Shown here piece after piece: positions 26,101 to 35,450 of a stretch of DNA of 55,000 bases (its first letter is position 1; each line of letters opens with the position of its first letter). Under the pieces are notes generated by a model. It was not told the origin of the DNA, did no database searches, and saw nothing but the letters and a program-made list of their open reading frames with translations. The stretch is from Chrysomallon squamiferum (Eukaryota; Mollusca; Gastropoda; Neomphalida; Peltospiridae): positions 27,023,430-27,078,429 of the forward strand of contig CM022672.1 of the NCBI GenBank assembly GCA_012295275.1, read 5' to 3'. The position numbers and the translations under genes were made by a program.

Positions 26101-26459
26101 AAACATGATCACATTTTTACATAAATCATCATTTACTGAGATAACTTAGTTCATTGATTTTTATGTTGTTCTTAATTTTTTTTTTTTTTTTTTCATTTTT
26201 GAACCTTTTTTTTCTGTTCTACCTTTTTTTTTTCTCAGTTTTTTAGAGTTTGTATTGATTTCATGGCCTACTGCTCCAGTAAAATACACCATCCACTAGT
26301 TGACAAAAATAATTATTTCCAGTAAATGTTGGTATTTTTCTTTTTCTGAAGATGTTTGTCTGCATCATCAGATATATGTAGGTGGTAAGAGGATTGTTCT
26401 GCATGAACCACTGCTCTATTCATTTCTAACTACAAATACACACACATACAGAGAGAGAG

Positions 26460-26516
<57 letters not shown>

Positions 26517-26801
26517 TATCGTGTTAAAATTGATTTATGTATTGAATTCATTACAGTCTTTATACAAAATAACGATTAACTAATTTCACAATATTTCATT
26601 TACTTTTCTATTTTACAAATATATTAAAACTGGAACTGCTGCTCAAGCCACGCTGTGTGCACAGACGTAATAAGACTTACTTATTTTGTTGTTCTTTTCT
26701 GACTTTCCTCCTCCACCAACGTTTTTTTGTTTGATCAGTTTGCGGTCTTTGACTTCGTCAGTGCTGTTTTGGGAGTCACACTTACTCCTGCCACAGCCCA
26801 T
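17889..26801 (-). CDS. C1orf21-like: C1orf21-like small N-myristoylated protein, complete coding region (five exons, 158 aa)
   Basis: Minus-strand exons: 26801-26681, 23454-23255, 20899-20838, 19409-19355, 17927-17889. All junctions have AG/GT borders with gtaagt, gtgaga, gtgagt and gtaaga donors, phases (1, 0, 2, 0) fit, and the 477 nt make 158 codons plus TGA. N-terminus MGCGRSKC: Gly2 and Ser6 fit N-myristoylation, Cys3 and Cys8 fit palmitoylation, so membrane tethering is likely. The middle is hydrophilic, rich in Lys, Glu, Ser and Asn, and probably disordered. The C-terminus SSQVEFFRLLDEKIES-GRDYFS-acidic tail is nearly identical to that of human C1orf21 (PIG13, 121 aa) as I recall it. 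Molecular function of the family is unknown to me. No single exon is long enough to be found by ORF length. Confidence 0.85.
18190..18250. repeat. (GT)n microsatellite
   Basis: Uninterrupted GT run at about 18207-18248 in an intron of the C1orf21-like gene, between exons 4 and 5; followed by ATTT-type repeats at 18415-18660. Confidence 0.95.
19355..19409 (-). CDS. C1orf21-like exon 4 (conserved EFFRLLDEKIES)
   Basis: 55 nt, acceptor gtttttacag, donor AGT|gtaaga, phase 2 to 0. It encodes ITSSQVEFFRLLDEKIES. This helical, amphipathic block is the family hallmark: human C1orf21 has SQQEFFRMLDEKIEK at the equivalent place, from memory. Confidence 0.88.
20057..20757. mobile_element. Tc1/mariner-type deletion derivative with TIRs and TATA flanks
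   Basis: Inverted ends CTGAACCAAAAAAG... (20057) and its complement ending at 20757 match over about 22 bp with one mismatch. Both are flanked by TATA (20053-20056, 20758-20761), as expected for TA-target insertion. Only 701 bp long, against well over 1.2 kb for intact elements. It sits in the intron between exons 3 and 4 of the C1orf21-like gene and carries the C-terminal part of a transposase on the minus strand. Confidence 0.85.
20263..20705 (-). pseudogene. Tc1/mariner-type transposase remnant
   Basis: In changing minus-strand frames it reads VIPFFQQHPGFLFQHDNARP, then WPPKSPDLSP, then GRRVRKNHP and RNMRQGCAAVINAAG before a TGA at 20265-20263. QHDNARP and WP.KSPDL.P are hallmarks of Tc1/mariner DDE transposases. 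The expected PIE(N/H)LW block after SPDL is PTRDLL, so the catalytic Glu appears lost. Frameshifts separate the segments and the N-terminal half is missing: inactive. Confidence 0.85.
20838..20899 (-). CDS. C1orf21-like exon 3 (62-nt microexon)
   Basis: Acceptor ttattTTTCAG-type at 20900-20903, donor CAGGAGG|gtgagt. Phase 0 to 2; encodes ESKAVTATKDKTPSLQNQTG plus a split Gly. Flanked on its left by a Tc1/mariner derivative inside the next intron. Confidence 0.75.
20948..21022. repeat. (ATT)n/(GTT)n microsatellite
   Basis: ATT run then GTT run just upstream (on the minus strand) of C1orf21-like exon 3. Confidence 0.95.
21023..23140. other. Intron of the C1orf21-like gene
   Basis: Contains ATTT repeats at 21180-21275, ATC/ATT tracts at 21910-22045 and a degenerate tandem repeat at 22400-22640. 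No coding exon seen; small exons could escape notice. Confidence 0.4.
22400..22650. repeat. Degenerate tandem repeat, unit about 80 bp
   Basis: Three copies sharing gctttaacag(c/a)aaggaattttttt followed by A-rich sequence and acatcacag-type ends. Confidence 0.6.
23142..23222. repeat. (AAT)n microsatellite beside exon 2
   Basis: AAT run at about 23142-23196 followed by AAAT; it lies about 35 bp from the exon-2 donor at 23255. Confidence 0.95.
23255..23454 (-). CDS. C1orf21-like exon 2 (charged linker)
   Basis: 200 nt, acceptor aaaattcag, donor AAG|gtgaga. It encodes DWRENEDPVKTTNTK...KLNIPAAK, 66 residues, highly charged with no hydrophobic segment. It was recognised by splice sites and by phase with both neighbours; its sequence is not conserved enough to name alone. 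Confidence 0.78.
24866..25110 (+). mobile_element. Diverged mollusc-type SINE, copy B (near full length)
   Basis: The head reads gtgacttagc...gtaagtcattaactcaagta...ggatcctaggatcaattatcc, matching a tRNA-like start with boxes A and B. The body then has attccagtctttcatccac, ttaaagattcctgtctgctaa, gtggcaggtagtttctttt and actgtctcat, in the same order as the SINE in copies A and C. Confidence 0.72.
26453..26512. repeat. (GA)n microsatellite
   Basis: Nearly pure GA run of about 60 bp. Confidence 0.95.
26681..26801 (-). CDS. C1orf21-like exon 1 (start and acylation signal)
   Basis: The ATG at 26801-26799 has A at -3 and G at +4. It encodes MGCGRSKCDSQNSTDEV... about 40 residues ending ...SEKNNKI, donor gtaagt, phase 1. 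An in-frame ATG eight codons upstream (26825) has poor context and would bury the Met-Gly signal, so the MGC start is preferred. A GGGG stretch (GGT GGA GGA GGA) is seen at codons 29-32. Confidence 0.85.
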
Positions 26802-26870
26802 GATACGGTCGAGTGAAATCAACATGGAGGCGGTTACTCACACCTTGGGAGACCATCGACTGAGAACTAC
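26802..26870 (-). other. 5' UTR segment of the C1orf21-like gene with upstream splice acceptor
   Basis: On the minus strand a strong acceptor (tgctgtttcttacag, plus positions 26871 onward) borders 69 nt leading to the ATG. This implies at least one non-coding exon farther right. The segment is GC-richer than its surroundings. Confidence 0.6.
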
Positions 26871-29150
26871 CTGTAAGAAACAGCAGAACAAAGTCATTTT
26901 ATTACTGTGAACAGGTAGGTCTGCTAGGAAAACAAAATAGAAAAATTTAAAAACAGATGATCTGTCTAGGTGTGGCTGCTGACTGCTTCACAGGCTTGAA
27001 GCATTTATTCAGTGATTTTGAAATCCATTTATTTGTTAATGTTTTGAAAACTTTTCTGTCAATGATGTAATTATTACCCACTGCAGATATGCTTGAATCA
27101 TTAATGTGCGTGTTAAGATACATCAAAAACTATATGAATGAACTATTAACTGCTTGTTTCAACTTATGAGATATGCAAGTTTCCTGAATGCCACACAAGT
27201 TTTGTTTGATTAACTGGAAACTGTTAATAAGCCTAATGGTACAGATTCATCTTCTACATTTTAGCAATTCCTTCCACCATGTTTTTATGTACAAGCAGAT
27301 CTCTGAAAACTGGAATCCTTTGAAAATCAGACATTTTTCTTCATCCCAAGTATGTCTGATTTAGAGGGATTCCACTATAATATTACACACACACATACAC
27401 AAGCTAATCATACCATTAATAATAAACCCATTCAAAAAACTTATAATGAAGTTTATTATCTGCAATTTAAAATATAACTATGACAATGGCAAACAGAATT
27501 ATATTAATTTTATGAATGACCTTACATTTAGTGTATTAGAAAATCCATCTGTTGAAAAACAATCAGTTACACACATTTTCTCTCATGAAGACAAAATCTG
27601 ACTCATTTCCCTGACCAAAGTGTTTAAATATTAAATAAAAAAATCAGAAAAAAATCAAAAATTATTCGAAATCTGTTTTATTAAAACTTTTCTCTGACTA
27701 AAACGTTTCTGTCTTTCAGCACATGTTATGACAATTATACTCAAATGATTAACTTGACTATCAGCATCTGAAGTGTAACCATCAAACAACAACAAATAAA
27801 CATTTTCTCTGACACAAGCTTGGCAACTGGCTTTCATGAGGTGTTGTGAACTGTTTAGCTACAATGATTAACTTGAAATTTAGCATTTTAATTAGATTAA
27901 AAACCATTAGATTAAAAACCAAATATCTTCAGTAGAAGTCTCAAAACTTTCTTTTAAAATGCATTGGTTGTAGTAGATTCTATGTTTAGTCTCTCGGGAA
28001 GCCTTCATGCTTGTTACTAATCAGTCTGATCTTGTTGTAGCTGCACTCTTATTTAATGAACAAACAGGCCCAGATTCTGACACTGATACAGATCTAGACA
28101 AATAATCAAAGGACCTAGACCCCGATAGACCCAGACATACACCCAAAAAGAATCCTAAACTCTGGCCTCATTCCAGACAGAGATAAGGACCTAAACCCAG
28201 ACTTCATTGCAGATACAGATAAGAATCCAGAAAGTGTTTGAGTTAGGATTTATGCAGGATTGGTTTATAACTATGTCTATAAAGAGATCAATGAATGTTA
28301 CACAAAACAAGAGCTAACTAGTTGTAGCATGGTGCAATTCTGAAATTTTGTGCTCTCAAAACCATTATTTGTTAAACAGAAATATCTGATCCAAATATTT
28401 TCATGTTGTTTTTTATTTATGATTATAAGCACTGTTATAGACAAATGTGCACTGACATTTTTTTTTTTTTTTAAAAGGCTGTAGTATATATTTGTATGTC
28501 TCCAGAAGATTCACATAAAATATCTGTTCTTGAAAATACAACTAGTGAAATGTTTCTATTCTTAACCTTTTTGTATCAGAAATATCTTTTTAAAAAAAGA
28601 AGAAAAAAGACCAACATTGCTGGGACCATTCAGGTACAAAAGCCTGCTGAGATAATGTTTTAAAAAAAGAAGAAAGAAAAGAAAATCATGCATTAATTTA
28701 GAGAAATTTCATAAAATATTTCTACTTTTACTGAAAGATAATGCTTGAAGACACTTATGTAACATCATGTTATTGTTAACATTTAAAGAAATACAGACCT
28801 GTCTAGTTCAAATCCTGTCCATCACAGAAATCTCTAGGTAAAAGAAATATTTAAAAATATGTGGAATTTAACTCTCTGTTATGTATGAGAATCTTCTGAC
28901 ATAGTAAAGCTGTGTATACACACTGAGGTGGGGGGGAAGTGACTGAAGATTTTAATTACAAACTCTATAAACACATCTGCAGATTCAAGCTGTTTCTAAA
29001 AAACTCATATCTCTGCATCATATTGAAATCTCTAGCTGCTTCACAGGTAATCACACTGTTAGCATTTATTGAAATTTGTATTTCAATATATATATATCTG
29101 CATATGTTTATCTATCAGTCTATCTATTTATCTATCTATCTATCTATCCC
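26871..29150. other. Upstream of the C1orf21-like start exon; no gene recognised
   Basis: Probably 5' intron of the minus-strand gene. A loosely repetitive stretch at 28060-28240 has recurring ccagac and gataagga(c/t) blocks. Otherwise unique-looking AT-rich DNA. Confidence 0.4.
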
Positions 29151-29157
29151 TATCTCT

Positions 29158-29196
29158 ACACACACACACACACACACACATACACACATACATGTG
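29158..29196. repeat. (CA)n microsatellite and G run
   Basis: CA run then a run of nine G at the outer border of the left inverted-repeat arm; preceded by TATC repeats at 29115-29150. Confidence 0.9.
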
Positions 29197-29508
29197 GGGG
29201 GGGGTGGCTTGATAATTCAGAAAATATGCACCTTTTTGAAAAAAAATGAGTTACCAAGCAAAAACATTTTACTCAATGGTCACCAATTAGTATTACTTTC
29301 TGTTTTCTACATTCTTAGTAATTTTTCTTAATTAAATATGGTTCATGTTCCTTAATTTTAGATTTACCAAATATTTCTTAGAAATCCTGGTTTAATTAGT
29401 AACAATCACAATACATTGATTTCATAACACAGTGAAGACTTACTGACATTTAGACCAAGAACATTTATTTCAATATTTTCTGACAGAAGAAATTCCAATT
29501 AACATAAC
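29197..29508 (+). repeat. Left arm of a 3.3-kb inverted repeat
   Basis: About 310 bp that recur in inverted orientation at 32175-32488 with roughly 85 percent identity by eye. Shared blocks include atgagttaccaagcaaaaac, tctacattcttagtaatttt and cagaagaaattccaatta. Both arms are bordered on the outside by a G-run and a CA/TG microsatellite. Confidence 0.85.
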
Positions 29509-29555
29509 TAAAAAAAAAAATAAAAAAAAATTGTCATTACATTACAAGTTTTACA

Positions 29556-29655
29556 GAAAACCACCGGCATTGTATTTAGACTAGATTCTGCTTGTCTAAA
29601 AATAGGAAAATAATTTAGAAAAATTAAATACATTTGAATGGTTTCACAATGCCTT
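29556..29655 (+). repeat. Dispersed direct repeat, copy 1
   Basis: Shares gattctgcttgtctaaaaat and the following aggaaaa.catttagaaaa and gtttcac blocks with 30642-30735, same orientation, inside the inverted-repeat spacer. Confidence 0.8.
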
Positions 29656-30365
29656 ATTATGGACTAAAAGTACAGCCAACATGAATTCACATCACAGTCA
29701 ATAATTATTTAATTGTGATTTATAATAATAAAACTCAAGAATGTCTACACATTCTTTCTATGAAGATATGTAATGTGATTAAATATACTTGTAATTAAGT
29801 ATTTGCTTTGAATAGTACAAAATTTCAGTATATGTTTATGAGACTGACAGCAGCAGTACTTCAAAATATACTTACAGAGATATTTATGTTTCAGAAAATG
29901 GCCATAGACTTGTTTATCAAAGACCACGGTTTGTACTGTCCTGCCCTCAGATGTTTCACATTCCTGAATGATATTCCAGAGACAACAATATCCCCAGTTT
30001 TGTATTATTTTCAGGTAGTTCCTGAATATTATATAAGTGTCTACTATATCCTGAATTTTATACAAGTATTAACTGTATCCTTAAATAATTTGTATCTGAT
30101 TTATATGAAAGTTTCTCAATATAAAATAATAATAATAAGAAGAAGAAGAAGAAGAAGAAAAAGGACTTCACTTTACACAAATAACTGTTTTATTTTATCT
30201 CTGGAAAATAACAGAACCCTAGTGATTTAAAGACTCTTCTTTTCTTTTTTTTTCTCTGACAAGTTGCCAAGGAATAATAAACCATTGTATAATCTCTCAG
30301 ATTTAAAAAAAAAGAAGAAAAAAATGGAAGTAAGACACAAGAAATAACGGAAGACTATTTACAAA

Positions 30366-30456
30366 ATATATATATATATATACATACATATATATATATA
30401 TACACATATATATACATATATATATACATATATATACATACACACACACACACACA
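30366..30456. repeat. (AT)n/(CATA)n/(CA)n compound microsatellite
   Basis: Alternating AT, CATA and CA tracts. Confidence 0.95.
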
Positions 30457-30641
30457 TCACCTGTGTTTAATATCTGAGGTAAATGTCAATCATCAATTGT
30501 TTTATTTTTAATTAGTAACAAAACTCATATATCATCATGTACAGATTTCACTAACAATGGAATCCTTTCTAAGCAACAACCAAGAAAATTTAGATTTAAA
30601 CAGAATTAATTCCAGTAAATGCATTAATGCTAGCGTTATAA

Positions 30642-30735
30642 TGAAAACCAACAGTGTTGTGTTTAAATTGGATTCTGCTTGTCTAAAAATAGGAAAATCA
30701 TTTAGAAAAGGGAAATAGATTTGTATAGTTTCACT
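30642..30735 (+). repeat. Dispersed direct repeat, copy 2
   Basis: Second copy of the 29556-29655 repeat; similarity may extend to the left (ttaattagtaacaa at about 30513 and 29393). Confidence 0.8.
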
Positions 30736-30914
30736 TTGCTTTTGTTTTTGAATAGCAGTGGAGCCAGTTCATGTTTACAAGTTTATTTAATTGTTATTAA
30801 GATTGAAAATGTAGTAGTGATGCAAACAAAGATACTATAATGTATTTTGCAGGAATCTAATTTATTTTATTTTTGTAATAAATCTTTGCTTTTATACTCA
30901 CACAGATACAGGTT

Positions 30915-31011
30915 AACAAACAGTCATGTTATTTTTTTTTCAGTTGTTTTAATTTACTTTTAGATGGGTGTCGTTTTTCTTCTTTCTCACACACACACAC
31001 ACATACATATA

Positions 31012-31065
<54 letters not shown>

Positions 31066-31134
31066 AGAAGAAAAAAGACACCCATCTAAAAGTAAATTAA
31101 AACAACTGAAAAAAAAATAACATGACTGTTTGTT
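30915..31134. repeat. 220-bp near-perfect palindrome with CA/TG loop
   Basis: Left arm from aacaaacagtcatgtta at 30915 through tagatgggtgtc to the CA run; right arm is its reverse complement ending tgactgtttgtt at 31134. Arms of about 85 bp differ by one substitution and a 2-bp indel. The loop is (CA)n, a short spacer, then (GT)n at about 31015-31063. It could be a MITE-like element or a hairpin produced by foldback. Confidence 0.92.
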
Positions 31135-31639
31135 TTCACTACGATTGCCAAAGTTGTCACACCTTTTAGTTAATAAGGTTTTTTTCTCTCATTTTATGTA
31201 ACACATGACATATTTAGTACCAGAGACTGAAAGGACAATAAAATATTTCCTCCATGATTTCTCTTGAGATTTTTATATTGTGTGTTGTACTTTGTTTTCA
31301 TCATTATGTTATTGCCACAGTTTCTTTTCTTTGAGGGTTTTGGGGTTTTATTAATTATAATTTTTTTTATAACTATATTGATTGTTTGTTTGTTTGTATT
31401 TTTTGTTTTATTTTTTATTTATTATTTAAAATATGACATAATGGATAAGTGAGAACAGAAAAGAGATGAAATAATCATACAGAAGTAAGCAAAATACATT
31501 TAAGCTGTTTGTTTTTACACAGAATATTTCAACATCTTTATCATATTTATGAAAAAAACAGAAATATTTGTGATTTAAGAAACGTTTTAAGAATTACTGA
31601 CTTTCTATAAATACAAAACTTGTAAAAAGTTAACTCAGG

Positions 31640-32010
31640 AAAAAAAAAAAAAAAAAAAAAAGAATCAAAATGGAAGAGAAGTAATAACTGGAGATATACA
31701 GGATACACAAGACAAAAAAAGAATCGAAATAAAAGATCAGATTAATAATCAGTGGAGATATACAGGATACACAAGAAAAAAAAAAAAAAAAAATCAATCA
31801 AAATGAAAGAAAAGACAGGTTAATAATCAATGGAGATATACAGGATACACAAGAAAAAAGAATCAAAATGAAAGAAAAGAACAGGTTAAAAATCAACGGA
31901 GAGAGATATATAGGATACACAAGAAAAAAGAATCAAAATGAAAGAAAAGACAGGTTAATAACCAATGGAGAGATACAGGATACAGGACGAAAAGAATTGA
32001 AAGAAAAGAC
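31640..32010. repeat. Tandem repeat, unit about 60-65 bp
   Basis: Five copies with ggagatatacaggatacac, an A tract, gaatcaaaatgaaaga and caggttaataatcaa; A-tract length varies between copies. Confidence 0.92.
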
Positions 32011-32174
32011 ATTAACTAATGGAGAAGAATGATCAATATGACTGACTGATCAGTACAACTGACTGCTTCCTGTTTTTATCTCAGATCAAACATGCTGTAG
32101 GGAATCTTATTTTTCATCTTACAGTAGATCATCTCTAGATATATATATGTAAGCAGTTGTTTTTTTCTTTTTAA

Positions 32175-32488
32175 GTTATATTAATTGGAATTTCTTCTGC
32201 CAGAAAATATTCAAATAAATTTTATTGGTCTTTGTCAGTAAGTCTTCACTGTGTTATGAAATCAGTAAATTGTGATTATCAGTAATTAAAACAGAACTTC
32301 AAAGAAATAATTGGTAAATCTAAAATAAAGGAACATAAATCATATTTAATTAAGAAAAATTACTAAGAATGTAGAAAACAGAAAGTAATACTAATCTCTG
32401 GCCATGAAGTAAAATGTTTTTGCTTGGTAACTCATTTTTTTTCACAAAAGGTACATTCTTTCTGATATACACAGCTATCCCTCCCCAC
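32175..32488 (-). repeat. Right arm of the 3.3-kb inverted repeat
   Basis: Reverse complement of the 29197 arm. The similar open frames in the two arms (NELPSKNILL..., LVLLSVFYILSNFS) reflect the shared repeat, not a conserved protein. Confidence 0.85.
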
Positions 32489-32809
32489 ATATATGTGTGT
32501 GTGTGTGATATATGATTATATGTATGAGTGTGTGTGTGTGTGTGCATGTTTGTGAGTGCATGCAGTAAAAGAAATATTTTCCAGTAACAGTAACCAAGAT
32601 TATTCAACAAATTAATATTTGTTAAATGCCTGATCCCTGTGGCAATTCTCTATTCTAAAGAAAAATGTCGGTCACCTATTTTATTGTTATTTTCATCATA
32701 ATGAGACATTTATTAATAACTCTACTGAAGGTTAGCCAAGATCTTTCAACCAAATGAAAGAATTCTGCAAAGACTTGGTCCCAGCTACAGACCTATGAAC
32801 TAACTAATG

Positions 32810-33365
32810 ATATACTGTCATGCGTGGCAGTCATCTGAACTAAAAAATGAAATGATATCATGTGTGGCAGTCCTCCTAATTAAATGTATTAGTTACTGTC
32901 ATATGTGGCAGTCTTGTGAAATAAAATAATATATATATAAAAATTAAACAGTGTCATGGTGTGGCAGTTCTGAGAATTAAATGAATGGTACTCTTTTGTG
33001 TGGCATTAATGTTTTGTGTGGCATCCTCTGAACTAAATGATTTATATACTGTCATATGTGACAGCTCCTAATAAAAAAATTAAACAGATAATAATGTGGC
33101 CATCCTCTCAAATAAAAGAATGAATCACTGTCATGTGTGGCAGTCCTCTCAACTGTATGAATTAAATGCTGTTATATGTGACAACAACAAACACACAAAC
33201 AAACAAAAAATGAAGTAATATGTGGCAATCCTCTCAAATAAAAGAATGAAACATTGCCATGTGTGGCAGTCCTCTCAACTATATGATTTAAATACTGTCG
33301 TATGTGGCAGCCCTCTTTAAAAAAAGAATGATATACTGTCACATGTGGCAGCTCTAAACGAAACG
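32810..33365. repeat. Degenerate tandem repeat built on tgtcatgtgtggcagtcctc
   Basis: About ten copies at 40-70 bp spacing of a core (act)gtcatgtgtggcagtcctct followed by an aactaaatgaat-type spacer. Copies have diverged by substitutions and small deletions. Confidence 0.88.
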
Positions 33366-33885
33366 AATGGAAGTTACACAGCAGTTTCTGAGTTATCTGA
33401 TAACAGCATTCAAATCAGACAGAAACTCTGAACAATAAAGAATGAAAAAAAAAAAAGCCATTTGTATACTTAAATACAGCTTTTATTCAATATCTTTTTC
33501 TAAGCAATAGGTGTGTAAATCTAACGTCCTTTTCTCAAATGGATTCTATTTTAGTGTTGCTGTATAATTCTAGTTCTATCTTGTGTTCTAAATGCAGCAT
33601 GTAACAACAGAATTGCTATTAACTCGTGTTGCATATATCTAATTGGCTTTTCCCCCTGAAAAGCAATTCATGTAAAAATTTCATCCATAAAAGAAATCAC
33701 ATTACAAAGTATTATTATCATTTTCTATATTTATGCTCCAGGAGAAACATGATTTTCTTTCTTCTTTTTTTCCAATTTAAATTAATTGTATCATTTTGAT
33801 TTGTTTTGATTTTGATTTTTTTATATATACCATAAAAAAAAAATATAAAAAGAAGATAAATATAATAATGATAATAAAAAAAAAA

Positions 33886-33927
<42 letters not shown>

Positions 33928-33986
33928 GAATTCCAGAAAAAAAATCAGTATGTCCCCATTTAATTATGTATATATAACATATTTAA

Positions 33987-34022
<36 letters not shown>

Positions 34023-34800
34023 ATACATACATACATATATATATATATATAAGATTACTTTAATACCGTGAAAACTGAATAATATTATAAGCTAACAATG
34101 CTGAAAATCTGGTTTATTTAAAACGACTCTAACAATTTGAAGTACAAAAATGTCTGGTAAATTAATACATGCATGTTTTATATAAAAAAAACTGAAGCTA
34201 AGCATGCTATCTTTAGCATATAACAGAATACAACACTACAACAAAATATCCTTGCAGCAGAAGACAGTGCATTTTTTGTGATGACATAATGTTTGAAATA
34301 ACAAATAACAGAAAATTCATAAATAAATATCTGAACATCAGTTAAGATAAAATATCTGAATTATTATTTTTTTTTCTATTTGAATCCTCAATGAAATTTT
34401 ATTTTATGGTAAATTCATAATTCTTGTTTTCTTTTGGAGAAAGTTAAGGGCTATAACTAGAAAGGTTGTTTTAATATTATTTAAATCCAGTCCAGGCAGT
34501 CTTAAAGAGCCATTTTCTAAACTCATAATTGTTCATCATGACAACTGCAGTGTGATGAAAATTGAATTAAAGTCATCAGTTTTGTTTATTTTGGTAAAAT
34601 TTCTAACAGTGGGGTTCAATTTACAATTTGCATTAAGGGTTTAAAAACAGAAAAAATTAGTGGAGATGAGATCATTATTTTCTGATTATGTGCAACTAAG
34701 GTTGAATAATCTGGCCTGGCCCAAGGCTACGAGATAACAGGCTTCTTTTTATGTTTTATTAGTTATTCAGCTACTGTTTGATTATGAAGACATGATTAAC
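33366..34800. other. No gene recognised
   Basis: AT-rich with an A-rich/AAT tract at 33835-33925 and AT/CATA tracts at 33985-34050. Confidence 0.5.
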
Positions 34801-34865
34801 TCACATAATTCTTTGTCTTTTCAGTCTGCGAGTGGACAGTAGCTCAGCTGAACAAAACCTGTCAC

Positions 34866-35450
34866 AGATGTGAAACTTATAATACTGAATCTACTGAGGT
34901 TATTCTTAGTAAACCTTATGATACTGAATCTACTGAGGTTATTCTTAGTAAACCTTATGATACTGAATCTACTGAGGTTATTCTTAGTAAACCTTATGAT
35001 ACTGAATCTACTGAAATTATTCTATGTAAACCTTATAATACTGAATCTACTGAGATTATTCTAAGTAGACCTTATACTACTGAATCTACTGAAGTTATTC
35101 TATGTAAACCTTATAATACTGAATCTACTGAGATTATTCTAAGTAGACCTTATAATACTGAATCTACTGAGATTATTCTAAGTAGACCTTTTAATATTGA
35201 ATCTACTGAGATTATTCTAAGTGAACCTTATAATACTGAACCTGTTGAAATTATTCTAAGTAAACCGTATAATATTAAATATACTGATTATTCTAAGTGA
35301 ACCTAATAATACTAAATCTTTGAAATTATTCTAACTGAACATTTTAACACTGAATCTACTGAAATTAAGTAAATCTTGTAATATTGAATCTACTGAAATT
35401 AAGTAAATCTTGTAATATTGAATCTACTGAAATTATTCTAAGTTAATGTT
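34866..35450. repeat. 39-bp minisatellite (13-codon unit)
   Basis: About eleven good copies of a 39-bp unit around gaatctactgaggttattct, then degenerate and shortened copies from 35280. The unit is a multiple of three, so one plus frame stays open from 34809 to a TGA at 35298-35300 (163 codons), reading repeats of the form PYDTESTEVILSK. No ATG lies in that frame. Confidence 0.9.

Larger units (their letters stand above)
23455..26680. other. First coding intron of the C1orf21-like gene
   Basis: 3.2 kb. Holds a SINE at about 24866-25110, a GC-richer patch at 25690-25960 with an unremarkable minus frame (73 aa, not recognised), T tracts at about 26177-26195 and a GA microsatellite at 26453-26512. 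Confidence 0.5.

Noticed and set aside
26802-26825. Upstream in-frame ATG adding MLISLDRI to the C1orf21-like protein
   Set aside because: Weak start context, and it would hide the Met-Gly-Cys acylation signal conserved in the family.
29808-30230. 140-codon plus-strand frame overlapping a 106-codon minus frame
   Set aside because: Composition is that of AT-rich non-coding DNA, it ends in an AAG/AAT triplet tract, and no motif is recognisable.
28939-32610. Similar proteins ending LVLLSVFYILSNFS in two places
   Set aside because: They come from the two arms of one inverted repeat; frames differ outside the shared DNA and run into microsatellites.
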